From: CAZRSW01 sp964602845
GTDB taxonomy: Bacteria > Chloroflexota > Dehalococcoidia > Lucifugimonadales > UBA826
Length of the DNA: 64,000 nt
Reading direction: 5' to 3'
Assembly: GCA_964602845.1 (NCBI GenBank)
Contig: CAZRSW010000004.1
Span: forward strand, 75,132-139,131
Shown here: in pieces, positions 51,933-60,756 of the stretch
How positions within the stretch are numbered: the stretch's first letter is position 1
How the letters are laid out: every line of letters starts with the position of its first letter
Translations under genes and position numbers: made by a program
The notes under the pieces: model-generated
Databases searched by the model: none
The model's input: the letters and a program-made list of their open reading frames with translations, nothing else
What the model was told of the DNA's origin: nothing

Positions 51933-51950
51933 GTAAGCCCAACCTATTTT
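51929..51950. terminator. Weak hairpin between convergent genes
   Basis: ATAGGT (51929-51934) and ACCTAT (51942-51947) form a 6-bp stem with a 7-nt loop, followed by TTT. It spans the end of the M24 gene and could terminate it. The stem is short. Confidence 0.35.
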
Positions 51951-53238
51951 ACGACTTTAATTGGACATTTATTTCCTGGCTCATTGTCTTCGGCAACCGT
52001 AAGCCTATTAGAACCACTGTTGACGACAAAACTATGATCCCACTATATACAAAAGCAGACGTTAAACCGAAGGCGTCGACTAGTAGCCCAGCGATGATCG
52101 GTGACACGGTGCCGATGAAACTCGCTCCGTATATAAGAGACACTACCGTTGATTGAGCCTTGCCAAGCGCTACATCCATAGCCGCCGCTATAAATATCGT
52201 ATGTAGAGAATACACAAAGGCTCCCATAAATAGGATATTAAGCAGCAATGGATACCCATCTGACGAAATACTCAAAGTGATGTAGAGGATGCCAAGCAAA
52301 GTCATAGCAGGCACTAGAACAACTTTGCGCCCGTGATTATCTGATAGCCAACCCATTATCGGTTGGGCGACAACTCCAGCAACTTGAGCTCCAGCGAGGA
52401 AAAATCCGACCGTCAATTCATCCTTGCCCAGACCACCATCATCCACAGCAGTCAATAAATATAATGGTAGAAAATACTGTATAGCAGACTGACCCATACT
52501 CCTCAAGGCTGTCACAGATATCAACCCAATCATCCCCCAGTTCCTTAGTAGCACCCCTAAGTCCGAAAAATATTCGCTCACTGAGGTTATTTTGGCATCA
52601 GCCGTGGATATATTTCTCATCATTAAATACACTAAACTCGCAAAGAATAAAGCAGGTATCACACTTATTTTTAAAACTTCATGCCACTCAAAAGCTACGA
52701 GATAAGTGACGGTGATGAGAGTGCCTACCTTGAAGGTTTCCGCCGTCAAAAGCCCAATGATGACAGGCCCCAACATCTCTCCAATAGACCCACCGGTCCC
52801 ATGAAGCGATATAGCAAATCCTATTTTATCCGGAAACTTTCGCGACAACGATGCAATTGCAGGAGGGTGGTATAAAGAAGGACCGATCCCAACTAACAGC
52901 ATCACAGCAAAGATCCACCAATAACTCGGAGCTACCCCAAGTAAGAAGTAAGATATCCCCATTAAACTCAATGATATGAACAGCATAATACCTGCCCTAT
53001 CTGCAAATCTCTCACCGAGATATCCTGCCACCATAGTCGTTGCCCCACTAGTACCTCTGCCTGCGCCCGCTATTACACCATATTGAGTTGCAGATAGTTC
53101 AAATTTCGGATCTACTTTCAACATAGCCAATAACAAAGGCAGAGCCGAATTATAGATATGCTTCACCGTATGTCCCAAAATGACGGTTGAGGCCAGCTGA
53201 TTTCTGCCTTTTCTTAGTTCATCGGGCACTATAGTCAT
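51949..53238 (-). CDS. MFS transporter, fosmidomycin-resistance-like
   Basis: A 429-residue carrier with about 12 membrane segments. The N-terminal half has GHTVKHIYNSALPLLLAML, LVGIGPSLYHPPAIASLSRK and ISLHGTGGSIGEMLGPVI, a pattern seen in the FSR/fosmidomycin-resistance-like branch. GGGAG lies 8 nt before ATG 53238, favouring it over TTG 53253. It is 102 nt downstream of thiD on the same strand, so it might be in the TPP-controlled transcript. Substrate unknown. Confidence 0.82.
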   Translation of the reverse strand: MTIVPDELRKGRNQLASTVILGHTVKHIYNSALPLLLAMLKVDPKFELSATQYGVIAGAGRGTSGATTMVAGYLGERFADRAGIMLFISLSLMGISYFLLGVAPSYWWIFAVMLLVGIGPSLYHPPAIASLSRKFPDKIGFAISLHGTGGSIGEMLGPVIIGLLTAETFKVGTLITVTYLVAFEWHEVLKISVIPALFFASLVYLMMRNISTADAKITSVSEYFSDLGVLLRNWGMIGLISVTALRSMGQSAIQYFLPLYLLTAVDDGGLGKDELTVGFFLAGAQVAGVVAQPIMGWLSDNHGRKVVLVPAMTLLGILYITLSISSDGYPLLLNILFMGAFVYSLHTIFIAAAMDVALGKAQSTVVSLIYGASFIGTVSPIIAGLLVDAFGLTSAFVYSGIIVLSSTVVLIGLRLPKTMSQEINVQLKS

Positions 53239-53340
53239 CCCATCAACTCCCAAAGGTACTCCAATTTACGTGTGACTTTATAATGCTTCCCATATCGTGC
53301 TAAATTATGACCAATAGCAAGTGCCATTTCATAAACCCTG

Positions 53341-54147
53341 TCATGATCGATAAAAATGATTCAAAGGACCATGACCCGATCCTATATTGAGGCCGTTTAT
53401 TATAGCTCCTGTTACGTACGTCTTGGCGTGGCTAACCGCATCGCGAACCGTATCTCCTTTTGCTAACTGCGCAGATATAGCAGAGGCGAAAGTACAGCCT
53501 GTACCATGTGTATTGGATGTATTAATACGTTTGGTTGTAAAAACCCTGAACTCAGAGCCATCGTAAAGAATATCAGAGGCTGGCACATCAAACATATGAC
53601 CACCCTTGACTACTGCTGCAGCTGCTCCCATATTTACCAATTCCATCGCGGCTTCTTTAGCCATATCTATATCCCGAATTTCTATACCCGTAAGAGCAGA
53701 GGCTTCCGGAATATTAGGAGTCACTACTGTGGCAATAGGTAAAAGCACTTCACGAATTGTCTCTACTGCTCCTTCATCAAGTAGGGAGTGACCACCTTTT
53801 GCAATCATCACTGGATCAACAACCAAGACTTCTATTGAATGTTCTCGCATTTTCGCAGCCACACACCTAACAATATCCCCATTCGAAAGCATTCCCGTTT
53901 TTACCGCATCGGTCCCTATATCCTCAAGAACAGCATCTATCTGGCTTTCAATTAACTCAATTGGCAACTCCAAGACTTCAGTTACATCTGTAGTATTCTG
54001 AGCAGTAATCGCGGTCAGAGCAGATGTTCCATAAACCCCGTTGGCAGCAAAAGTCTTAAGATCAGCCTGGATGCCAGCTCCTCCCCCTGAGTCAGACCCC
54101 GCAATCGTAAGCACCCGTGGCATATCACTAGATCCTAAATTTTCCAT
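53341..54147 (-). CDS. thiD: Hydroxymethylpyrimidine/phosphomethylpyrimidine kinase ThiD
   Basis: A 268-residue ribokinase-fold enzyme that phosphorylates HMP to HMP-PP for thiamine synthesis. Motifs: LTIAGSDSGGGAGIQADLKT, the VDPVMIAKGGHSLL core and SNTHGTGCTFASAISAQL with the catalytic Asp/anion-hole region. It lies 45 nt after thiY. In this context it traps imported pyrimidine. It is the last clear thi gene of the riboswitch-controlled operon. Confidence 0.95.
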   Translation of the reverse strand: MENLGSSDMPRVLTIAGSDSGGGAGIQADLKTFAANGVYGTSALTAITAQNTTDVTEVLELPIELIESQIDAVLEDIGTDAVKTGMLSNGDIVRCVAAKMREHSIEVLVVDPVMIAKGGHSLLDEGAVETIREVLLPIATVVTPNIPEASALTGIEIRDIDMAKEAAMELVNMGAAAAVVKGGHMFDVPASDILYDGSEFRVFTTKRINTSNTHGTGCTFASAISAQLAKGDTVRDAVSHAKTYVTGAIINGLNIGSGHGPLNHFYRS

Positions 54148-54192
54148 CGTAGCTCCAACTGTAGAAACTTCTGCATTAACACAGATATTTGA

Positions 54193-55191
54193 TTATTTTA
54201 ATGAAAACCGATCCGTGAAAGCATCCACGGGGTCTAGGGATTTGTCAATCAATTTATTATCTTGCATCCACGTGGCAAATTTCCGCCACTTATTTTCTGT
54301 CTGTCTACCAAATTTACCGTGTTCATCCTGCCATAAGTCTTTGAGTAGCTCCGCCCCCGGACGATCAATATTCTCATCAATTTCAGGAGAATATTTCTTT
54401 AAGATATCGACCCCAGCCTGTGGATCAGCGATAGCATCAATATATCCCCTACTAACTGCTCGCACAAACTTCTCAACTGTTCCTGGATTCTCCGAAAGAT
54501 ATCTCTCACTAGTCACCAACACTAGCTCGTAATAGTCAGGAACACCCCAATCTTCCATTCTGAATACGTCAACAGGATAACCTTCATTTTGAAGGCTGAT
54601 GCTCTCATGAGTGAAATACGCACCGATTATCGCGCTGACTTTCTCAGACATAACCGACGAACCAAGTTCCCAGCCCACATTAACTAATTCCACATCCTCC
54701 ACACCATTCAGACCAGCTGTCTTCAATATGGTGTCAAGTGCATGTTCATTCCATTCAATATTAGGATATCCAACCTTTTTTCCAGCCAAATCTGCGGGTG
54801 ATCCCAGACCAGAAGACTCAAGAGTCATCAAAGAGTTCAAAGGATGCTGAACTATACCTAGTACAGAAACTACATTTACTGGGTCCTCTTCCTTACCGCG
54901 AGCTAATAGAACATCAGGCTGATAACTTATGCCGAAATCATCAGATCCCGAAACTACAGTCATCAATATGGTTGATGGATCAGAAGGAGTGCGTATCTCG
55001 ACTTCTAAACCTTCTTCAGCAAAATACCCTTTTTCTTCAGCTACATAGAGTCCTATGTGATTCGCATTTGGAAACCAGTCCAAGGCGAGTTTGACTTTAT
55101 TTATTTCATTGCCAGACGAACATGCCATCATTGACACAAAGCATAAAAACATTGCAGTCATCACAATATACATACCTGACTTATTTTTCAT
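54193..55191 (-). CDS. thiY: Thiamine-precursor (formylaminopyrimidine/HMP) ABC transporter binding lipoprotein, ThiY-like
   Basis: A 332-residue NMT1/THI5-like solute-binding protein. A signal peptide with lipobox SMMAC (Cys near residue 24) precedes LDWFPNANHIGLYVAEEKGY and the GSDDFGISYQPDVLLARG core. Known ThiY proteins bind formylaminopyrimidine or HMP. The TPP riboswitch upstream and thiD downstream support a thiamine-pyrimidine role over the taurine or nitrate roles of distant relatives. It lies 68 nt after the permease gene. Confidence 0.85.
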   Translation of the reverse strand: MKNKSGMYIVMTAMFLCFVSMMACSSGNEINKVKLALDWFPNANHIGLYVAEEKGYFAEEGLEVEIRTPSDPSTILMTVVSGSDDFGISYQPDVLLARGKEEDPVNVVSVLGIVQHPLNSLMTLESSGLGSPADLAGKKVGYPNIEWNEHALDTILKTAGLNGVEDVELVNVGWELGSSVMSEKVSAIIGAYFTHESISLQNEGYPVDVFRMEDWGVPDYYELVLVTSERYLSENPGTVEKFVRAVSRGYIDAIADPQAGVDILKKYSPEIDENIDRPGAELLKDLWQDEHGKFGRQTENKWRKFATWMQDNKLIDKSLDPVDAFTDRFSLK

Positions 55192-55259
55192 ACTAGACTC
55201 CTAACTTCAGAATTCTAATCCCTTTCCACTTCAAAGTCCCTCTTAAATTTTACAGACGG

Positions 55260-56030
55260 TCATTTCCTTTGGTTGTACCACCAAGGTACAACCATTCTTT
55301 CCACTACGCCTACCAAAACAAATAACGCAACACCCATGATGGAAAGAATCACAATTGCAGCGAATACAAGTTCCGTATGAAATTGGGGCTTGGATCGGAT
55401 CATTAAATAGCCTAGCCCCTCACTTGAACCAACCCACTCTCCTATAACAGCTCCAATAACACTCATAGCCACGGCCACTCGAAATCCGGAGAACATGTGT
55501 GGAATAGATGTGGGCACTTGAACCTTTCGGAAAGTGATCCACCTACCCGCTCCCATAGTTCTCATCATTCGTTCCATATCTGGGTCAATAGACTTCATCC
55601 CATCTACTGTGTTAACTACGATAGGAAAGAAGCTTATTAGAGCAACAACGATCACCTTAGGAGTCAGTCCATAACCAATCCACACTAGCAACATCGGAGC
55701 TATAACTATGATGGGTACGGTTTGAGAGGCTATCACAAAGGGATAAAGGGCCCTTTCCAAAGTCTTTGACAAAACTATACAAGAAGCCAACAATATGCCA
55801 CTTATTACCGCGATGGCAAAACCTATTATCACCTCTTCCAAAGTCACTATAGTGTGGCCCGCGATCAATTCTGCTTTATCATACAAAGCGTATCCTATTG
55901 AAGAAGGAGAGGGTAAGAGCCAATTCGGGATAGCCCAAATCCACACACTAATCTCCCAGAAAAACAGAACTGATAACACTATCACCAGAGGTGGGATACC
56001 TCGCGATAGCCGACTCCATAACTTTCTCAT
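55260..56030 (-). CDS. thiX: ABC transporter permease, ThiX-like (SsuC/TauC family)
   Basis: A 256-residue permease with about six membrane segments. The EAA loop reads RMMRTMGAGRWITFRKVQVP with TSIPHMFSGFRVAVAMSVIG, then EWVGSSEGLGYLMI. Its ATG overlaps the thiZ stop by 1 nt. With ThiZ and ThiY it forms the importer; the assignment to thiamine pyrimidine rests on context. Confidence 0.85.
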   Translation of the reverse strand: MRKLWSRLSRGIPPLVIVLSVLFFWEISVWIWAIPNWLLPSPSSIGYALYDKAELIAGHTIVTLEEVIIGFAIAVISGILLASCIVLSKTLERALYPFVIASQTVPIIVIAPMLLVWIGYGLTPKVIVVALISFFPIVVNTVDGMKSIDPDMERMMRTMGAGRWITFRKVQVPTSIPHMFSGFRVAVAMSVIGAVIGEWVGSSEGLGYLMIRSKPQFHTELVFAAIVILSIMGVALFVLVGVVERMVVPWWYNQRK

Positions 56031-56830
56031 TAGATCATCCCCACTCCTAGCAAATGGGATAATATCCTAGACTTCACATCAACAAATTCTGGTGTGTTCA
56101 CAATGTTCCTATTCCTAGGCCTCCCTAGCCACATCTTTTCCACCATTTGGATAGTTCCTGGCCTCGATGACATCACATATAATCTGTCCGAAAGAAACAA
56201 CGCTTCCTCAACATCGTGAGTGACTATCACAACCGATTTTTCTCGATATGCCTCGAGAAGATTCAACAACCATTCATGTAACTGGGTACGGTTAAGAGCA
56301 TCAAGAGCGCCGAAGGGCTCGTCAAGTAATAGCACATTTGAATCCGTCAGAATTGTCCTAAGAAATGCCGCCCGTTGCTTCATGCCCCCAGATAGAGCAT
56401 AGGGATATTCATTTTCAAAACCGGCGAGACCAAACTCATCTAGATGGGATATAGCCCGTTTTCTTGCCAGCGACTTTGATACGCCTTGAACTTCCAACCC
56501 GAGTATCACATTGTCCAAGACATTACGCCAAGGAAGCAACAGATCCTTCTGCTGCATATATCCCGTCCGGCCTTTCACCTCATCGCCCTGGGTAGCGCGT
56601 ACTAAAAGAGTCCCTGTATCTGGCTGAATTAAGCCGGCAAGAATATTTAAGAACGTGCTTTTACCACATCCGCTCGGCCCAACAATTGATACGATTTCAC
56701 CTTGCTTTGCAAAAAAATCCACATTTTCCAATACGGGTAAAGTGGATTTCCCAATTCGCACTGAATAACAAATGCCAAATGCTTCGACCATCTTCTGGTC
56801 ACCATGATTGGCCATGCTAGATTCCGACAA
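56030..56830 (-). CDS. thiZ: ABC transporter ATP-binding protein, ThiZ-like
   Basis: About 266 residues. Walker A GPSGCGKST, Q-loop YMQQKDLLLPW, signature LSGGMKQRAAF, Walker B LLLDEPFGALD, H-loop VTHDVEEALFLSD. The open frame starts at GTG 56851, but the strong AAGGGGGAGG site lies inside that frame, 5 nt before TTG 56830, which is therefore the likely start. It is the first gene after the TPP riboswitch, whose control may act on this ribosome site. Confidence 0.87.
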   Translation of the reverse strand: MSESSMANHGDQKMVEAFGICYSVRIGKSTLPVLENVDFFAKQGEIVSIVGPSGCGKSTFLNILAGLIQPDTGTLLVRATQGDEVKGRTGYMQQKDLLLPWRNVLDNVILGLEVQGVSKSLARKRAISHLDEFGLAGFENEYPYALSGGMKQRAAFLRTILTDSNVLLLDEPFGALDALNRTQLHEWLLNLLEAYREKSVVIVTHDVEEALFLSDRLYVMSSRPGTIQMVEKMWLGRPRNRNIVNTPEFVDVKSRILSHLLGVGMI

Positions 56831-56835
56831 CGAAG

Positions 56836-56845
56836 CCTCCCCCTT
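56836..56845 (-). promoter_or_regulatory. Strong ribosome binding site for thiZ, probable riboswitch target
   Basis: On the minus strand AAGGGGGAGG, 5 nt before TTG 56830. An upstream ACCCCT (56868-56873 on the plus strand as AGGGGT) can pair with its AGGGG core, so ligand-dependent masking is possible. Confidence 0.6.
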
Positions 56846-56894
56846 GAACACTAACTACTCTTGAGTCTAGGGGTGGCTAAATCACCTATTTCGA

Positions 56895-56985
<91 letters not shown>

Positions 56986-57130
56986 TGCATCTTCATGCTT
57001 TAATCAGACGAGTGTAGCACAAACATCACATATAACCTATATCCCGTCGGTTATCTCATTACGTACAACCAGCATAACTAGGTACGCAATTATAAAGACA
57101 GATTAGATCGTAAGGACTGCTATAGGATCC

Positions 57131-58507
57131 CTAATTAACAGATCTACGAGGTGGAGTAGCCATAACGGCCAGAATCATGGCTACGACAGTAGCTGTGGCG
57201 AATCCCAAGAATGCTACTTGATAGCTCCCTGTTGTATCAAACACATACCCAGAAACTATTGGCCCGACGATTATTCCTATCATCTGTACGCTGCTACGAA
57301 ATCCAGAAATAGTGGCAAAGTAACGTCGACCAAAATATTCAGCAATCAGTGACTGCGGAATCACGGAAATACCTCCCTGCGCCACCGCGTATATGATTAA
57401 CCCAAGTATAGAAGCACTGATCGTATCCGCCTTTGCGAGCAATACTATTGCAAACGTCATAAATAACAAAGAAGCCGCCATGACAAATCTTTTACTGATA
57501 TAGTCCCCTAGATAGCTCAGGCCAAAACGACCCGGTATGCTCAAAATCCCCACTGATCCCGCATATGTCGCGGCCTTAACAGGAGTAGCTCCCAACCCGA
57601 CAAAATACGGTACTAGGTGCAACCCAACTCCTCCAGACACAAGTGAGCGAAACATAATAGAAAGAGATAAAAACCAAAAACTGGAGGTCATAAGGGCTTC
57701 TTTGGCTGAAAAATCATGGTAGGTAAGTGGATGATTACTGGATCTAGTTGATACGTCAGGCTCAAATGGCGGTCGACCATCAGGCAACATACCATAATCT
57801 TCAGGGCGATGACGTATGACACTCACAACCGGCAAACCAATGACGACAATAATAACTCCTACTATTGATGAAGCTACTCTCCAATCATATTCGGCAATAA
57901 GCCACCCTATAAGCGGTACAATCAACCCCCCTATCCCCACCCCTGACCACATAATTCCGAACGCCATACCACGCTTACTGTAAAACCAATTCGCCACAGC
58001 AGCAGAAACTGGAGTATGCATTCCAATACTGTTGCCTAAAGTAACGCCAAAGAGATAAATAAATACAAAAGACCAGATTCCGGTCGAACGACTCAGAAGG
58101 ATAAACCCCATCGCCATTAGAGGTATGCCAACCAACATGAGTTTTCTCGGACCGATTTTGTCCACTGCCATCCCTTCCAATGGTCCAATAAAGCCGGCCT
58201 CTAACCGTGCAAAAGAGAAAATCGTAGATACCGTAGTCCTACTCCATTTAAACTCTTGGCTTAGCGGTATTATAAAGTTACTAAAACCATGAAAATTAAT
58301 ACCTGAGGACATGGCCATGATCAAAGCTCCGCCAAGACATATCCACCAACCGTAGAATATCCTGGATTTCCCTACGATTCTTCCGGGCCCAACCTTTGAG
58401 GCCGCCGAACCACTTAGTTCTGACGCATCCTCTTTCTCTAAAGACTCTTTCAATCGCTGTAAATAGCTCCTAAACAATCCAATCCAAAATTTATTATTGC
58501 CGACCAA
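57131..58507 (-). CDS. MFS transporter, monocarboxylate/OFA-like
   Basis: A 458-residue carrier with about 12 membrane helices. An unusual hydrophilic N-terminus of about 45 residues precedes FYGWWICLGGALIMAMSSGI. The signature region AVDKIGPRKLMLVGIPLMAM and NWFYSKRGMAFGIMWSGVGI match the oxalate:formate antiporter/monocarboxylate branch. The start is TTG. No enzyme neighbour points to a substrate; the next gene downstream is behind the riboswitch. Confidence 0.85.
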   Translation of the reverse strand: MVGNNKFWIGLFRSYLQRLKESLEKEDASELSGSAASKVGPGRIVGKSRIFYGWWICLGGALIMAMSSGINFHGFSNFIIPLSQEFKWSRTTVSTIFSFARLEAGFIGPLEGMAVDKIGPRKLMLVGIPLMAMGFILLSRSTGIWSFVFIYLFGVTLGNSIGMHTPVSAAVANWFYSKRGMAFGIMWSGVGIGGLIVPLIGWLIAEYDWRVASSIVGVIIVVIGLPVVSVIRHRPEDYGMLPDGRPPFEPDVSTRSSNHPLTYHDFSAKEALMTSSFWFLSLSIMFRSLVSGGVGLHLVPYFVGLGATPVKAATYAGSVGILSIPGRFGLSYLGDYISKRFVMAASLLFMTFAIVLLAKADTISASILGLIIYAVAQGGISVIPQSLIAEYFGRRYFATISGFRSSVQMIGIIVGPIVSGYVFDTTGSYQVAFLGFATATVVAMILAVMATPPRRSVN

Positions 58508-58595
58508 CTAGAATGATTGCTGTAAAGGCAAGTCACGTTTTGTTTATCTACACATCAACAAGGTAACGGCATAACTATCATTCACTACCACGAGG

Positions 58596-59357
58596 TTATT
58601 TCGTTGAGCTACCTACCCAGTCCCAAAACAAACGAGCCCGTTCAGCGCCTTTAGTAGTCGATGGATCAATTAAACACCGACAAGTCCGAGTGTACGAACC
58701 AATAATTTGTAAGTCTGTCCTAGGATTGTCCCATTTCCAAGGCTGGCCATCCGCTCCCAAGAATACCTCCTGACAAATCTCTTTGGTTAAAGATTCTGTG
58801 ACCTGAAACCTTTTAGACCAAGAAGATCCACCAAAGACCCAAAACCTATCCCATAGTTCATCATCCTCCATACCTCTCCTAACATGGGCATTTACACCAA
58901 ACCTACCCAATAAAATTTCGTCGGGTTTTTCCCTCACATCTTTCAATATATTTTCCACGTGCAGATACCCGATGAAATAGAATCCAAAATTTCCCGTGCG
59001 TTGGCTCCCGATACACAGTTCCATACGAGATAGGAAAAAAAGGAAATCTCCCCTCTTTACTTGGCGAAGGGACATTGCCCGCGGATTTACTTCACAATTA
59101 TCACCATAAGTGAACGTGTCAAACTCCGGGTCGTTATGTACAGTGATATCCCAATATTTTTTTGGCATAAACCTTGTTAGATCTTCTCCCGGCATATTGT
59201 ACGAATGAAGATCTTTGTATCTCAGCCCATTCAACCGACCCAATTCTCTGTCCTCGGGTATGGGTAAGAATTCGAAGGTACCATCACCAAATATTGGACT
59301 GCAAAATGAATGACTCGCATTTGACCCAACATTAACAACGTAGATTTTCCCCGACAA
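58596..59357 (-). CDS. Nucleotide modification-associated domain 3 (Nmad3)-like protein
   Basis: About 253 residues, soluble, no signal peptide. The N-terminal pattern GKIYVVNVGSNASHSFCSPI with FGDGTFEFLPIPE resembles the Nmad3 domain start (a Ser/Pro-Ile-hydrophobic-Asp-Gly, then LPIP). Other marks are GDFLFFLSRMELCIG and FGFYFIGYLHVENIL. No catalytic role is established for the domain. AGAGGGG lies 5 nt before TTG 59357, 10 nt after the queG stop; ATG 59393 would overlap queG. It is probably co-transcribed with queG, an enzyme of modified-nucleoside synthesis. Assignment rests on pattern only. Confidence 0.5.
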   Translation of the reverse strand: MSGKIYVVNVGSNASHSFCSPIFGDGTFEFLPIPEDRELGRLNGLRYKDLHSYNMPGEDLTRFMPKKYWDITVHNDPEFDTFTYGDNCEVNPRAMSLRQVKRGDFLFFLSRMELCIGSQRTGNFGFYFIGYLHVENILKDVREKPDEILLGRFGVNAHVRRGMEDDELWDRFWVFGGSSWSKRFQVTESLTKEICQEVFLGADGQPWKWDNPRTDLQIIGSYTRTCRCLIDPSTTKGAERARLFWDWVGSSTK

Positions 59358-59367
59358 AGTTTCCCCT

Positions 59368-60525
59368 CTAATACATCGATACCTTTTCACCATTTTCACT
59401 TAAAGATGTATTGATTTCCTCCAAGACATCTTGATCGTGTTCGGACACTCGAGCCGCATGCAAAGCTTCCATAGCCTCATCTCCGCCAATCCTTCCCAAG
59501 GCCCAGGCAGCATGCAATCGGACCAATGGCGCTCCACCCAACATTACAGATTGCAACGCGGGTACCGCAGCGACATCGCCATTGTTTCCCAGAGCAACGC
59601 ATGCATTTCTCTGAAGCCCTACTAATTTAGTCCTCTTTATAGGGCTAGCGCGATAGACAAAACTAAAAGTCTCTTGATCCATTTCCAGAATAGGGATTAA
59701 CTCTTGCGTCGAGAAACCCTGCTTCTGCTGAAATGCCTCAGTCCGTCGCTGTTTGGCTTTAATATTAACAGGGCAAACTTCCTGGCAAATATCACATCCG
59801 AAAACCCAGTCGCCAATCAGAGGTCGCATATCTCGTGGTATCGCTCCACGTAGCTCTATGGTTAAATAGGAGATGCAACGCCTATTATCAATTACATACG
59901 GAGCTACAATAGCATCGGTCGGGCAATCAACAATACATTGCACGCAGCTTCCACAATTCTTTTTCAGGGCTTTGTCTGGTTGCAGTTCTAAATCCGTGAT
60001 AACTTGAGCCAACAACACCCATGATCCATAGTCGGGATTGATGATATTAGTATTCTTACCGAACCACCCCACACCAGATCTGTTGGCCGCAGCCCTATCA
60101 TTCATCGGTCCGTCATCAACAAAAATTCGGGTCTTTACGGGCCTATCTGTGATGACATGTAATTCAGAGCAGAATTTTCGTAACTTCTCTTTGAGGATTT
60201 GATGATAATCATCTCCCCAAGCATAACGTGCTATTCGACCCTCTACATTAGAGGGAGTTCTCGGCTCCCGACTTAAATAACTGGTTGCCAACGATATAAC
60301 TGACCTAGCGTCTTCCAGTAAAACAGTAGGGCGATTCATTTTCCGGACCCTCTCCTTGGTGTACCAAGGTAATCCAGCCATATAGTTATCATCAATCCGT
60401 TTCAGCGCCTCTATCTCATCTCTATCGAACGAGTCTGCGGTCGTAAATCCCACTACGTCGAAACCTAAGGATAAGGCATATTCCCTTATTTTTTCTTTCA
60501 TGGATTTTCTACTCTTAATTTTCAT
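59368..60525 (-). CDS. queG: Epoxyqueuosine reductase QueG with C-terminal HEAT-like repeats
   Basis: A 385-residue cobalamin- and Fe-S-dependent enzyme that reduces epoxyqueuosine to queuosine in tRNA. Hallmarks: VDDGPMNDRAAANRSGVGWF with catalytic Asp region, GKNTNIINPDYGSWVLLAQV, and two 4Fe-4S cysteine sets (CGSCVQCIVDCPTDAI and CDICQEVCPV). HEAT-like repeats occupy about residues 310-375. GTG 60528 precedes the ATG used here. It is divergent from the IMP dehydrogenase-like gene. Confidence 0.94.
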   Translation of the reverse strand: MKIKSRKSMKEKIREYALSLGFDVVGFTTADSFDRDEIEALKRIDDNYMAGLPWYTKERVRKMNRPTVLLEDARSVISLATSYLSREPRTPSNVEGRIARYAWGDDYHQILKEKLRKFCSELHVITDRPVKTRIFVDDGPMNDRAAANRSGVGWFGKNTNIINPDYGSWVLLAQVITDLELQPDKALKKNCGSCVQCIVDCPTDAIVAPYVIDNRRCISYLTIELRGAIPRDMRPLIGDWVFGCDICQEVCPVNIKAKQRRTEAFQQKQGFSTQELIPILEMDQETFSFVYRASPIKRTKLVGLQRNACVALGNNGDVAAVPALQSVMLGGAPLVRLHAAWALGRIGGDEAMEALHAARVSEHDQDVLEEINTSLSENGEKVSMY

Positions 60526-60585
60526 CACTTCGTCGATCTATTGAATATTACCCTAGTTCACAATATTTTATTCTTCTTTCACATG

Positions 60586-60614
60586 TTGACGCCTACTTTT
60601 GTTGAGCTTATTAT
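60586..60614 (+). promoter_or_regulatory. Promoter for the GuaB3-like gene
   Basis: TTGACG (60586-60591), a 17-nt spacer and TATTAT (60609-60614). It would give a leader of about 135 nt ahead of ATG 60757. Confidence 0.55.
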
Positions 60615-60743
60615 CACTTGATCAGATATCTGGATAGCAAATCATATTTTATAATTTCCAAGGTCTGAATTGACAATTCCGTATCAGTCTAAAATTTATG
60701 TAAAAATTGATCAGGATGAAGTTAACATATGCATCGAAGTAAC

Positions 60744-60750
60744 AAAGGAG
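60744..60750 (+). promoter_or_regulatory. Ribosome binding site that decides the GuaB3 start
   Basis: AAAGGAG lies 6 nt before ATG 60757, supporting it over the upstream TTG 60670, which has no site. Confidence 0.8.
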
Positions 60751-60756
60751 CAGTCA

